Program-made: the position numbers and the translations under genes
Notes under the pieces: generated by a model
Told to the model about the DNA's origin: nothing
The model's input: the letters and a program-made list of their open reading frames with translations, nothing else
The model's database searches: none
NCBI GenBank assembly: GCA_050948785.1
Contig: JBMNEM010000008.1
Span: 1 to 64,000, forward strand
Length of the DNA: 64,000 nucleotides
Reading direction: 5' to 3'
Source of the DNA: JAAZMI01 sp050948785
GTDB lineage: Bacteria; Bacillota; Dethiobacteria; DTU022; UBA8154
Shown here: in pieces, positions 45,420 to 53,195 of the stretch
Layout of the letters: each line of letters begins with the position of its first letter
How positions within the stretch are numbered: position 1 is the first letter of the stretch

Positions 45420-45992
45420 TTGGTTTATATAGGGGTCATTGGTGCAGGTGAATGTGATGAGAAGACGGCTTTATTGGCTTATGAGGTGGGTAAAGAGATT
45501 GCTCTCAGCGGTGCAATTCTTGTTTGCGGAGGGCGGGGTGGTGTGATGGAAGCCGCTTGCCGGGGCTGTAAAGATTTCGGGGGTGTAAGTCTGGGTATTT
45601 TGCCCGGCAGGAAGCGTCAGGAGGCCAACCCTTTTGTCAGTTATGTGCTGGCTACCGGTATGGGTGAAATGCGCAATTTTTTGGTCGTACGCTGTAGTGA
45701 TGTTTTAATTGCCATCTCCGGAAAATACGGCACACTTTCAGAAATAGCAATTGCTTTAAAAGAGGGGAAAAGTGTTTTCGCTCTGCAGCCGTTCTTGCAG
45801 TGGCCCGATCCCGGCGAACATCCCCAAGACCAACCACAAGGTCCGTCCCCGCGGCTGGGCTCTGTCACCCAAGACCAACCACAAAGCTCGTCCCCGCGGT
45901 TGGTACCGCCCTTGCAGTGGCCCGATCTGGAAGTAGTGTTTTCCCCGCAGGAAGCTGTAAAAAGGGCTCTTTCCTGTTGTGAACCTACCTGA
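45420..45992 (+). CDS. TIGR00725 family Rossmann protein with inserted palindromic repeats
   Basis: Residues 1-120 form a LOG/DprA-like Rossmann fold of the TIGR00725 family: IGVIGAGECDEKTALLAYEVG, VCGGRGGVMEAACRG and ISGKYGTLSEIAIALKEGKSV. After ALQPFLQWPD the protein enters a 39-residue Pro, Gln and Ser-rich segment (PQDQPQGPSPRLGS, TQDQPQSSSPRLVP) encoded by two copies of a DNA repeat; then LQWPD is repeated and the fold ends VVFSPQEAVKRAL. Without the insert the length is 151 aa. Start is TTG at 45420. Family function is unsettled (nucleotide- or cytokinin-like hydrolase relatives). Confidence 0.9.
   Translation: MVYIGVIGAGECDEKTALLAYEVGKEIALSGAILVCGGRGGVMEAACRGCKDFGGVSLGILPGRKRQEANPFVSYVLATGMGEMRNFLVVRCSDVLIAISGKYGTLSEIAIALKEGKSVFALQPFLQWPDPGEHPQDQPQGPSPRLGSVTQDQPQSSSPRLVPPLQWPDLEVVFSPQEAVKRALSCCEPT
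45794..45927 (+). repeat. 17-bp direct repeats bounding a 117-bp in-frame insertion
   Basis: CTTGCAGTGGCCCGATC occurs at 45794-45810 and again at 45911-45927, exactly 117 bp (39 codons) apart, inside the TIGR00725 gene. Between them lie two palindromic repeat units. The layout fits an insertion with target duplication or a slipped duplication; removing one period restores an ordinary family sequence. Confidence 0.9.
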
Positions 45993-46075
45993 GCAAGCCA
46001 AGCAGACCAACCACAAGGCCCGTCCCCGCGGCTGGTACCGCCAGACCAACCACAAGGCCCGTCCCCGTGGTTGGT
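45829..46075 (+). repeat. four copies of a ~31-bp palindromic repeat
   Basis: Units at 45829-45858, 45874-45904, 46006-46036 and 46045-46075 all begin ACCAACCACAA, have GTCCCCG in the middle and end GGTTGG or GGCTGG. Unit 4 has perfect 9-bp inverted arms (ACCAACCAC and GTGGTTGGT) around a 13-base loop. Changes in the right arms of other units (T to C) keep G-U pairing only in RNA made from the - strand. Two copies lie within the TIGR00725 gene, two just after it. Confidence 0.92.
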
Positions 46076-46095
46076 ATAGCCCGGCGCTTGATCAA

Positions 46096-46124
46096 GGGTG
46101 ACAGGGGACGGTCCCCTGTCACCC
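46096..46124. repeat. perfect 14-bp-arm palindrome
   Basis: GGGTGACAGGGGAC (46096-46109) and its exact reverse complement (46111-46124) flank a single G. It lies right after the four-unit repeat array. With a one-base centre it would extrude as a near-complete hairpin. It resembles interspersed GTGACAGGGGAC-type repeats I associate with Peptococcaceae genomes, but I could not check this. No T-run follows on + strand. Confidence 0.85.
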
Positions 46125-46169
46125 CAGTCACCTCGACCTGAATGTAAGTGGGTCTTCTACTCGGCAGGG

Positions 46170-46205
46170 ACTATCTAACTATCTATAACTATCTATAACT
46201 ATCTA
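46170..46205. repeat. 10-bp tandem repeat ACTATCTATA
   Basis: Four copies (8, 10, 10 and 8 bases) run head to tail. The last copy overlaps the stop codon (46203-46205) of the - strand Coat F gene. Such repeats change length easily by slippage. Confidence 0.9.
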
Positions 46206-46457
46206 AAAACGCTGCTGCGCTTCGTCCAGAATCATGGGTACTTTATACCAACCGTTTTGCTCCATGATCTGGAAAACTTGCCAGTGATCATTTAGGTACT
46301 GATCATGAAAATCTTTAAAGGTCTGGCGTAAGGTTTGGTTTTGAGATTCCAATAAGGCCAGCATATATCCCTGGGCCATATGTTTAACGCCTGTAAGGAC
46401 ATCGCCGGCAATGTCTTTATCGGTAAGTTGTTGCTGCGGCATCTGCATCTGGGGCAT
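46203..46457 (-). CDS. Coat F family spore coat protein
   Basis: The 84-aa protein is a short Coat F domain: LTDKDIAGDVLTGVKHMAQGYMLALLESQNQTLRQTF, then DHWQVFQIMEQNGWYKV. Such proteins are added to the spore coat or act in late sporulation. It has an AGGAGG site and follows a related small gene on the same strand. Its stop codon lies in a tandem repeat. Confidence 0.88.
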   Translation of the reverse strand: MPQMQMPQQQLTDKDIAGDVLTGVKHMAQGYMLALLESQNQTLRQTFKDFHDQYLNDHWQVFQIMEQNGWYKVPMILDEAQQRF

Positions 46458-46498
46458 TCTAACAACCTCCTTTTTACTGTTTTTTGGATAACTTGATT

Positions 46499-46732
46499 TT
46501 AGCTAAGCAGATGGCTTCCACCAACTTCTTGTAAAAAAGATGAGAGCCGGCTTGCTCTTTCCTGGCAACGGGCGCTCATCTGGCTAATCATATTTTTCAT
46601 GGCCGGATCTTGAACCTGGTTGGCATAGTTGCTTAACTTTTTGGAACATAATGCTTCACCCTGATACTGGTGGAAAAGAGACATAAACTCGGCTTTGCCG
46701 ATATTTTTTATGTTGGTTCCAGTCGTTTGCAT
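46499..46732 (-). CDS. small helical protein, probable coat-associated partner
   Basis: The 77-aa protein is predicted helical, with KAEFMSLFHQYQGEALCSKKLSNYANQVQD and a second helix MISQMSARCQERASRLSSFL. Length and heptad-like spacing resemble the ferritin-like helices of Coat F proteins. It has a GGAGGG ribosome site and lies upstream of the Coat F gene in a two-gene unit. A spore role is inferred from that pairing. Confidence 0.78.
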   Translation of the reverse strand: MQTTGTNIKNIGKAEFMSLFHQYQGEALCSKKLSNYANQVQDPAMKNMISQMSARCQERASRLSSFLQEVGGSHLLS

Positions 46733-46853
46733 CCTATTTCACCCTCCTTTCCCTTTATAATTCTTTTTTTAGCTTTTCCTTTGCAGTTTTATCTATACAG
46801 CGTCAGGAAAGGGAAAAACTACTACCTTCTTTCAGAGAAATTTCTTTTTTCAG

Positions 46854-46882
46854 TAGACACTCTTTAGGCCTTATAGTATAAT
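46854..46882 (+). promoter_or_regulatory. sigma-A promoter of cimA
   Basis: TAGACA (46854-46859), a 17-bp spacer and TATAAT (46877-46882) match the vegetative consensus closely. It lies about 30 bp before the cimA start and between divergent genes. Confidence 0.82.
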
Positions 46883-46911
46883 AATCCTGATTTACATCAT
46901 TGGAGGTTCTT

Positions 46912-48561
46912 ATGAAATCCATTCAAGTTTACGATACAACCCTTAGGGATGGCGCACAAAGAGAAGGCATTTCTTTTTCTGTTGGTGACAAACTTGAAAT
47001 TGTCAAGCTTCTTGATGCCCTCGGTGTAGATTACATCGAAGGGGGATGGCCGGGCTCCAACCCCAAAGATATGGAATTTTTTGAGCGCTTGAAAGATTTG
47101 ACTTTAAAACAAGCCAAAATTGCTGCTTTTGGCAGCACCAGGCGTGCCGGTGTCAGTGTGGAAGGGGATGCTAATGTGCAGGCATTACTGGAGGCCAACA
47201 CTCCGGTAGTGACTGTTGTCGGGAAAAGCTGGGATTTTCATGTTTCCCATGCCCTGGGGACGACTCCTGGTGAAAACATTGCCATGATTGCAGATACAGT
47301 TTCTTATTTAAAGAGTAAAAACCTGGAAGTTATCTACGATGCGGAGCATTTTTTTGATGGTTATAAGTATAATCCTGCTTACGCCCTGGAAACGATCCGC
47401 TCCGCGGCCGAAAATGGTGCTGATTGTATTGTTTTATGTGATACGAATGGCGGCACAATGCCTCTGGATATCCAGCAGATTGTCCTGGAAGTAAAAAAGG
47501 AAATTGACACCCCCTTGGGTATTCATGCCCATAACGATTGCGGGATGGCCATTGCCAACTCCATTATTGCTATACAAAGTGGGGTCAGCCAGGTTCAAGG
47601 GACGATCAACGGTTATGGGGAAAGATGTGGAAATGCCGACCTCTGCGCAATCATTGCCAATATAAACCTCAAGCTGAATTTCACCAAATTTAAAGCGGAA
47701 CAACTACGGGAGCTGACCAGGATTTCTAAAGTTGTCGCTGAGCTGGCCAATATGATTCCCCAGGATGGACAGCCATATGTTGGGCGGAATGCCTTTACAC
47801 ATAAAGGCGGCATTCATGTCGATGCGGTTGTTAAACATGCCCGCACTTACGAACATGCCCCTCCGGAGGAAGTGGGTAACAAACGCCGTATTTTAGTTTC
47901 GGAGCTTTCCGGGAAAAGTAATATTCTTTTTAAAGGCGAAGAAAATAATCTGGAATTAATAAAAAATTACCCGGAGGCTATCAAAGTTCTTAATGTTCTT
48001 AAAAAGATGGAACATGAAGGTTATCAATTTGAAGGGGCGGAAGGTTCATTTGAGCTGCTGGTCTGGAAAACGCTGCAAACTTATAAACCCCTTTTCAAAC
48101 TGGAAGCGTTTCGTCTCATTCTCGATAAGGAGCGGCGGGGAAGTGACTCCTATCATGTGGAGGCGACCATTAAATTAAGGGTAGGGGACCGGGTGGTGCA
48201 TACTGCTGCTGAGGGAAACGGGCCTGTTAATGCTATGGACAATGCTTTACGTAAAGCCCTGGAAGAAATTTTCCCGGAGATCAGGAAAATAAAGCTGGTT
48301 GATTACAAGGTGCGCGTTTTGGATGGCAAGGATGGCACCGGGGCAGTAGTCCGGGTGCTGATTACCTCGCAAAATGAACGCAAAAGATGGGGCACGGTTG
48401 GCGTTTCAGGGAACGTAATTGAGGCCAGCTGGATTGCCCTTGTTGATAGTATCGAATACGGGCTGCTTTGTGAACAAAGTCCGGCAGTAGAAGGTATCAA
48501 AAATGCGATTAACGAAATTACCTGGGAAGAAGAATATATTGTCAAAACCAACCGGATGTAG
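46912..48561 (+). CDS. cimA: (R)-citramalate synthase
   Basis: CimA condenses pyruvate with acetyl-CoA to citramalate, the threonine-independent entry to isoleucine. The 549-aa protein has YDTTLRDGAQREG at residues 6-18, IEGGWPGSNPKD, HAHNDCGMAIANS with metal His residues, GYGERCGNADL, and a C-terminal LeuA-type regulatory domain for feedback control. The GGWPGSNPKD form fits CimA better than LeuA. No other branched-chain gene is near. Start ATG 46912 follows GGAGG. Confidence 0.93.
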   Translation: MKSIQVYDTTLRDGAQREGISFSVGDKLEIVKLLDALGVDYIEGGWPGSNPKDMEFFERLKDLTLKQAKIAAFGSTRRAGVSVEGDANVQALLEANTPVVTVVGKSWDFHVSHALGTTPGENIAMIADTVSYLKSKNLEVIYDAEHFFDGYKYNPAYALETIRSAAENGADCIVLCDTNGGTMPLDIQQIVLEVKKEIDTPLGIHAHNDCGMAIANSIIAIQSGVSQVQGTINGYGERCGNADLCAIIANINLKLNFTKFKAEQLRELTRISKVVAELANMIPQDGQPYVGRNAFTHKGGIHVDAVVKHARTYEHAPPEEVGNKRRILVSELSGKSNILFKGEENNLELIKNYPEAIKVLNVLKKMEHEGYQFEGAEGSFELLVWKTLQTYKPLFKLEAFRLILDKERRGSDSYHVEATIKLRVGDRVVHTAAEGNGPVNAMDNALRKALEEIFPEIRKIKLVDYKVRVLDGKDGTGAVVRVLITSQNERKRWGTVGVSGNVIEASWIALVDSIEYGLLCEQSPAVEGIKNAINEITWEEEYIVKTNRM

Positions 48562-48754
48562 GTTTATATAAATTTTGCCGGAAAACTTGTTATTTGCGCG
48601 CTGTTTCAGGATGTGCGGGACGGCATGAAATTCCGGTGTACGGGTAGACTATTTCTGGCTATGGGACCGACAAATTATGCTAAATCAGAGTTGGTGCCAG
48701 GAATCCACGTAACGTGCCTTGTATGGGCTTGTCTTTTCGGGGGAGGGATTATTT

Positions 48755-49858
48755 TTGCTACAGAAGGCAGATTTTCTTTATGGAAGGGCCACCGGTATCG
48801 GCAGTATGCCCCATCAGAAAGCAACGTCTGCTTTAGAGTTGATTCGGGAGACACTTCCCTTGGGGCCGCATTGGCCGCAGTTGCCCCAACGTGCAAACTC
48901 AGAAGGTTTTATCCAACAGTATCTTGGCCCGTTATTAAAACTGGAAATGCTTGATTGGGAAAAGGGGGTACCCCCTTTTTTTATTAATGACAACTATCTT
49001 TGGTTGGAAAAAGCGGCCCGGTTCTACGAACTTTATCTGGCTTGCCAGGAAGAGGAGCAAAAAGAAAGGATCCTTTCCCTTTTTGCCTTTTCTCCGGTAG
49101 CAGCGGCCGGATTTTATAAATTTTTAGATGAAAAATGGGATGCCTTGCCCTTGAAGCCACACTTTCTAAAAGGCCAGGTCTGCGGCCCCCTTTCGATGGG
49201 CTTACAAGTAAATGCCGGTGATCAAACTCCTGCTTTTTATCACGCTGAGCTGCGCGAGATCATTACCAAAACCCTGGTCTTAAATGCCCGCTTTCAAGTG
49301 CGCTCCTTAAAAAGGTTTTCCTTGCCGGTGGTAATCCTGATTGATGAGCCACTGTTGTTTTTTTATGGCCAACTGGCGGGAATCTCCCTGTCGCGGGAGC
49401 AAATCATTCAAAGCCTGGCAGAGCTTATTTCAGCAATAAAGGAAGAGGGCGCCTATGCGGGAGTTCACTGCTGTTCCGGTGCTGATTGGTCCATTGTGTT
49501 TGAACTTTCACCCCACATTGTCAGTTTTGATGCCTATTCCTACTTTGATTCCCTGTTGGTTTATGGTGCGGAAGTGGAATCTTTTTTAATCAAAGGCGGC
49601 TGCCTGGGCTGGGGCCTTGTTCCTACTACAGAGGAGGACCTGGACGCAGAAGATGTTTTTTCTTTACAGGAAAGGTTTTACAGGGGTATCCAAAGGCTTT
49701 CCCGCCAGGGTGCCAGTGCAGAACTCCTGACCAAGCAATACCTTTTGACCCCCAGCTGTGGAACTGGTACTCTCTCCGCCGCACAATGTGCGCAGGTTTA
49801 TCGTATGACCTTTGAACTGCAAAAATTATTACAAGGTAGCCCGGGGCAGCGTGCTTAA
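48755..49858 (+). CDS. MetE-core-like (cobalamin-independent methionine synthase C-terminal type) protein
   Basis: The 367-aa protein is a single UROD/MetE-like barrel. Zinc ligands of the MetE catalytic domain are all present: His238 and Cys240 in HCCSG, Glu198 in IDEPLL and Cys335 in PSCGTG. The N-terminal folate-binding half of full MetE is missing. Core-MetE proteins in other anaerobes take the methyl group from a corrinoid or another carrier rather than folate; which applies here is unknown. TTG 48755 is used because GGGAGG (48741-48746) is ideally placed. Confidence 0.85.
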   Translation: MLQKADFLYGRATGIGSMPHQKATSALELIRETLPLGPHWPQLPQRANSEGFIQQYLGPLLKLEMLDWEKGVPPFFINDNYLWLEKAARFYELYLACQEEEQKERILSLFAFSPVAAAGFYKFLDEKWDALPLKPHFLKGQVCGPLSMGLQVNAGDQTPAFYHAELREIITKTLVLNARFQVRSLKRFSLPVVILIDEPLLFFYGQLAGISLSREQIIQSLAELISAIKEEGAYAGVHCCSGADWSIVFELSPHIVSFDAYSYFDSLLVYGAEVESFLIKGGCLGWGLVPTTEEDLDAEDVFSLQERFYRGIQRLSRQGASAELLTKQYLLTPSCGTGTLSAAQCAQVYRMTFELQKLLQGSPGQRA

Positions 49859-49878
49859 AGCCCAAGGAGGTGTCTGGC

Positions 49879-50931
49879 GTGGATTTACACGGGTTTTTAC
49901 AGAAAACAACTGAAGAAGATGGAGTTTCCGGTTATGAAAAAAATGTTACTGAACTGATTGCCAAGGCATTTTCAGCTTATGTTGATGATACAAGAACGGA
50001 TCACTTAGGCAACCTTATCTTTTTTAAAAGGGGAAAAGGGGAGCGTCCTCCCCGCCTGCTCATCTGCGCACATATGGATGAAATCGGGTTGATGGTGACG
50101 AAAGTTGAGGAGAACGGTTTTTTAAGATTTACTTCCCTGGGAGGGTTTGATGTACGCACTCTTCCGGGGCAGGAAGTGACCATCTATGGGCGGGACACTT
50201 TTCCCGGGATAATCGGTTTTAAGCTGCCCCACCTGTATGCGGAGAAGGAAAAGGGTCAGAGCGTAAAAATGGAGGACCTCTTTTTGGATACCGGCCTGCC
50301 GCCGGAGGTTGTGCGTGAGGCTATTCCGGTGGGTTCCGTGGCGGCGGTTAAAAGAAATTTTCTGACTCTCCGGCATAATTGTCGTTCCGGAAAAGCGCTT
50401 GACGATCGCGCCGGTGTAGCTGCACTTTGGCAGTGTGCCCGGGAATTAAATAAAATCAGGCATGAGGCTGATCTTTACCTGGTGGCTACCGTCCAGGAGG
50501 AGGTTGGTACCCGGGGCGCGGTTGTCTCCACCTACGGTATTTCCCCGGATCTGGGGATTGCTGTAGATGTATGCCACGGTGATTTTCCCGGAGCTCTAGA
50601 GCATGAAATTTCACCCCTGGCGCAAGGGCCCGTGATCACTAGTGGCCCCAACATTCATCCTTTTGTTGCCGGGAAACTGTTGGATACAGCTGCTGAATAT
50701 CATTTACCCTGCCAGCGGGATGTTTCCCCGGGGCCGACGGGCACAGATGCCCGTGCCATTCAGGTCAGCCTGGAGGGTATTCCTACAGGGCTTCTTTCCA
50801 TACCGCTCCGTTACATGCATACTTCTGTGGAATTGGTGAACCTGGAGGATATCAAGGTCGCCGGTCTACTGCTTGCTTATTTTGTTGCAGGGGTAAATCG
50901 TGCTTTCGTGGAGGGATTAGCGTGCTTATAA
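49879..50931 (+). CDS. M42 family metallopeptidase (first of three)
   Basis: The 350-aa protein is a co-catalytic zinc aminopeptidase of the M42 (TET) family: HMDEIGLMVT near 61, the DDRAG ligand near 177, catalytic EEVGTRGA near 209, DVCHGD near 231 and the last His in YMHTSVEL. M42 enzymes form dodecameric shells that degrade peptides. GTG 49879 follows AAGGAGG (49864-49870). It overlaps the second paralogue by 10 bp. Confidence 0.92.
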   Translation: MDLHGFLQKTTEEDGVSGYEKNVTELIAKAFSAYVDDTRTDHLGNLIFFKRGKGERPPRLLICAHMDEIGLMVTKVEENGFLRFTSLGGFDVRTLPGQEVTIYGRDTFPGIIGFKLPHLYAEKEKGQSVKMEDLFLDTGLPPEVVREAIPVGSVAAVKRNFLTLRHNCRSGKALDDRAGVAALWQCARELNKIRHEADLYLVATVQEEVGTRGAVVSTYGISPDLGIAVDVCHGDFPGALEHEISPLAQGPVITSGPNIHPFVAGKLLDTAAEYHLPCQRDVSPGPTGTDARAIQVSLEGIPTGLLSIPLRYMHTSVELVNLEDIKVAGLLLAYFVAGVNRAFVEGLACL

Positions 50932-51950
50932 AAGAGCTTTCTACAATACCCGGAGTTTCCGGCGATGAAACCAGGGTAAGAAATTTTATCCGGGAAAGGC
51001 TGACAGCACGGGGCCTGAAAAATTATACAGATTCCTTGGGCAATCTGTATGTTTTGAAAGAAGGCCGGAGTCGGGGAGAAGATCCGGGATTGATGCTTTG
51101 TGCCCACATGGACGAGGTTGGCTTGATGATCTCGTCTATAGAAAAAAGCGGGCATCTTCGCTTTTATAAAGTCGGGGGAGTTTATGAGCAGGCCTTGATC
51201 TCCAAACCGGTAAAGATTGGCCCCGGGGATGTCTGTGGTGTGATCGGTGCCAAAGCCATTCACTTGCAAAAAAAAGAGGAAAGAAAAAAAGCGTTGAGTA
51301 TAGAAAACCTCTATGTTGATATAGGGGCCAAAAATAAGGATGATGCCGAAAAAGCAGTTAAGATCGGTGATTATGTCTCCTTTTACAGCGAAGCAAGCTG
51401 CTACGAAAATCTGATTCGTGGAAAAGCACTCGATAACAGGGCAGGCTGTGCTGCACTGCTGGAGATCTTACAGCGGGATTATCCTTGTTCCTTTACGGCG
51501 GTTTTTACCGTGCAGGAAGAGGTGGGGATCCGGGGAGCGCGGGTAGCTGCCTACAGGGTAAATCCCAGGCTTGCCCTGGTTCTGGAAACAACGATTGCCG
51601 CGGATACCCCGGGGATCAAGGAACATGAGCACTCCACTTCTCTGGGTGCCGGCCCGGCTTTTACCGTCAAGGATGACTCTGTAATTGCCCAGCCGCGTAT
51701 TTTAGAGCGTTTGGTGCATGTGGCGGAAACGCAGCAAAGGCCCTATCAATTTCGCCGTTACGGCGGCAGTTTTACCGATGCCGGAGCCATTGTGACTTCC
51801 AGAGGCGGTATTGCTGCCGGTGTTATTTCTACGCCCTGCCGCTATATTCATTCTCCGCTTTCCATGTTAAACCTAAAAGACTGGCGTCATCTTGTTGAGA
51901 TAGTTGATGGTTTTATCAGATCAATAGATGAGAGAGGGTTGGAGGTATGA
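50922..51950 (+). CDS. M42 family metallopeptidase (second of three)
   Basis: A 342-aa paralogue with HMDEVGLMIS near 63, LDNRAGCAAL, VQEEVGIRGARVA and CRYIHSPL. In the fourth ligand segment it has LETTIAADTPG, with Glu where the other two have Asp, a variation also seen in other M42 members. It overlaps the genes on both sides (10 and 4 bp), so all three are translated as a coupled unit. Confidence 0.92.
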   Translation: MLIKELSTIPGVSGDETRVRNFIRERLTARGLKNYTDSLGNLYVLKEGRSRGEDPGLMLCAHMDEVGLMISSIEKSGHLRFYKVGGVYEQALISKPVKIGPGDVCGVIGAKAIHLQKKEERKKALSIENLYVDIGAKNKDDAEKAVKIGDYVSFYSEASCYENLIRGKALDNRAGCAALLEILQRDYPCSFTAVFTVQEEVGIRGARVAAYRVNPRLALVLETTIAADTPGIKEHEHSTSLGAGPAFTVKDDSVIAQPRILERLVHVAETQQRPYQFRRYGGSFTDAGAIVTSRGGIAAGVISTPCRYIHSPLSMLNLKDWRHLVEIVDGFIRSIDERGLEV

Positions 51951-52945
51951 AAGAGTTAATCCGGAAATTATGCGCATCCTTTGGCCCCGCCGGCCGTGAG
52001 GAGCAGGTACGTGCTGTGATTGCTGCAGAAATCGAAAAATTAGAGGAAAACTACTTTATCGATACACTGGGAAATCTGGTTGTAAGTAAGGGTAATACTG
52101 ACGGGAAAAAAGTTTTGGTAGCAGCACATATGGATGAAATAGGTTTGATGGTTACTTTTATCGAGGAAAACGGTTACCTGCGTTTTACCAACATAGGCGG
52201 TGTTCTACAAAGGACCCTTATGGGATCCAGGGTTTTTTTTGAAAATGGAACTGTCGGTGTTATTGGGCAGGAAAAAATTAAAGAGTCCCGGGAGCTTGAT
52301 ATTAACCGGTACTATATCGATATCGGTTCGGCAAACCGGGAAGAGGCTCTGGCCAAGATTAAAATCGGTGACACAGCGGTTTATTTTACCCCTATGCACC
52401 AGGAAGGAAAGCGCATTACCGCCAAATCACTCGATAATCGCATCGGCTGTGTGATTCTCCTGGAAACATTAAAAAGGCTTTCCGCTTCAACCTTGCCTGT
52501 GGAAGTTTATTTTGCCTTTACTGTACAAGAAGAAGTTGGCCTGCGGGGAGCGCGGACTATTGCTTACCGGATCAAACCCCACTATGGCTTAGCTGTTGAT
52601 GTGACCAGGGTGGGGGATACGCCGGAGCCCGAATTTAGAACAGGCGTGTCTTTAGGGAAAGGACCCGCTGTAAAAATTAAGGATTCTGCTGTAATCTGTC
52701 ATCCCCGGGTGACGGGTTTAATGACGGATATTGCTGAAAAAAGTAACATTCCTTACCAGCTGGAGGTGCTGGAAAAAGGTGGTACCGATGCCGGGGCCAT
52801 ACACCTTTCCCGGGAGGGTATCCCCTCCGGGGCCTTATCCATTCCCTGCCGTTATATTCATACTCCGGCAGAGATGGTGGATTTGGACGATGTGGAAAAT
52901 AGTATCACCCTGCTGTTGGAGCTTTTAAAATGTGATCAGTGGTAA
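51947..52945 (+). CDS. M42 family metallopeptidase (third of three)
   Basis: A 332-aa paralogue with HMDEIGLMVT near 61, LDNRIGCVIL, VQEEVGLRGARTI, AVDVTRVGDTPE and CRYIHTPAEMV, so all metal ligands are in place. Its start ATG overlaps the stop of the second copy (ATGA type). The three proteins differ enough throughout that they are old duplicates, possibly of different peptide preference or forming mixed TET particles. Confidence 0.93.
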   Translation: MKELIRKLCASFGPAGREEQVRAVIAAEIEKLEENYFIDTLGNLVVSKGNTDGKKVLVAAHMDEIGLMVTFIEENGYLRFTNIGGVLQRTLMGSRVFFENGTVGVIGQEKIKESRELDINRYYIDIGSANREEALAKIKIGDTAVYFTPMHQEGKRITAKSLDNRIGCVILLETLKRLSASTLPVEVYFAFTVQEEVGLRGARTIAYRIKPHYGLAVDVTRVGDTPEPEFRTGVSLGKGPAVKIKDSAVICHPRVTGLMTDIAEKSNIPYQLEVLEKGGTDAGAIHLSREGIPSGALSIPCRYIHTPAEMVDLDDVENSITLLLELLKCDQW

Positions 52946-53145
52946 AAAAAAAATAAAAAAAAGGTGTAAAAATGAGCTAATTTGATTGTATTTAACCGTT
53001 AAAAATGATAAAATTGATCTGGGCAGGATCTTACCTGCACCAGCTTCTGATTTTTGGTTTTTAATGACAATATAGTATTCCTGTTTTGCCTGGAGCCGGA
53101 AAAGGACCGGGACTATGGTTGCACTGAAGTATTGTTGTATTTGTG

Positions 53146-53178
53146 CCTTCCTGCCCAGCAGGAAGGTTTTAATTTTTT
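53146..53178 (+). terminator. terminator-like hairpin just before panG (possible attenuator)
   Basis: CCTTCCTGC (53146-53154) pairs perfectly with GCAGGAAGG (53158-53166) around three bases, followed by TTTTAATTTTTT. It ends about 18 bp before the start of the pantothenate operon, with no gene between it and the M42 genes 200 bp upstream. It is either the M42 terminator or a leader attenuator; a weak promoter (TTGATT at 52982, AATGAT at 53004) could lie upstream. I did not recognise a known riboswitch in 52946-53145. Confidence 0.75.
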
Positions 53179-53195
53179 AGGGAGAGAGCTGTTCT

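Noticed and set aside
45826..46080. CRISPR array
   Set aside because: Only four units at uneven spacing (45, 132 and 39 bp); the short intervals between units share sequence instead of being unique spacers, two units are coding, and there are no cas genes.
48562..48754. SAM or cobalamin riboswitch upstream of the MetE-like gene
   Set aside because: No matching conserved boxes and no terminator were found, despite the tempting gene context.
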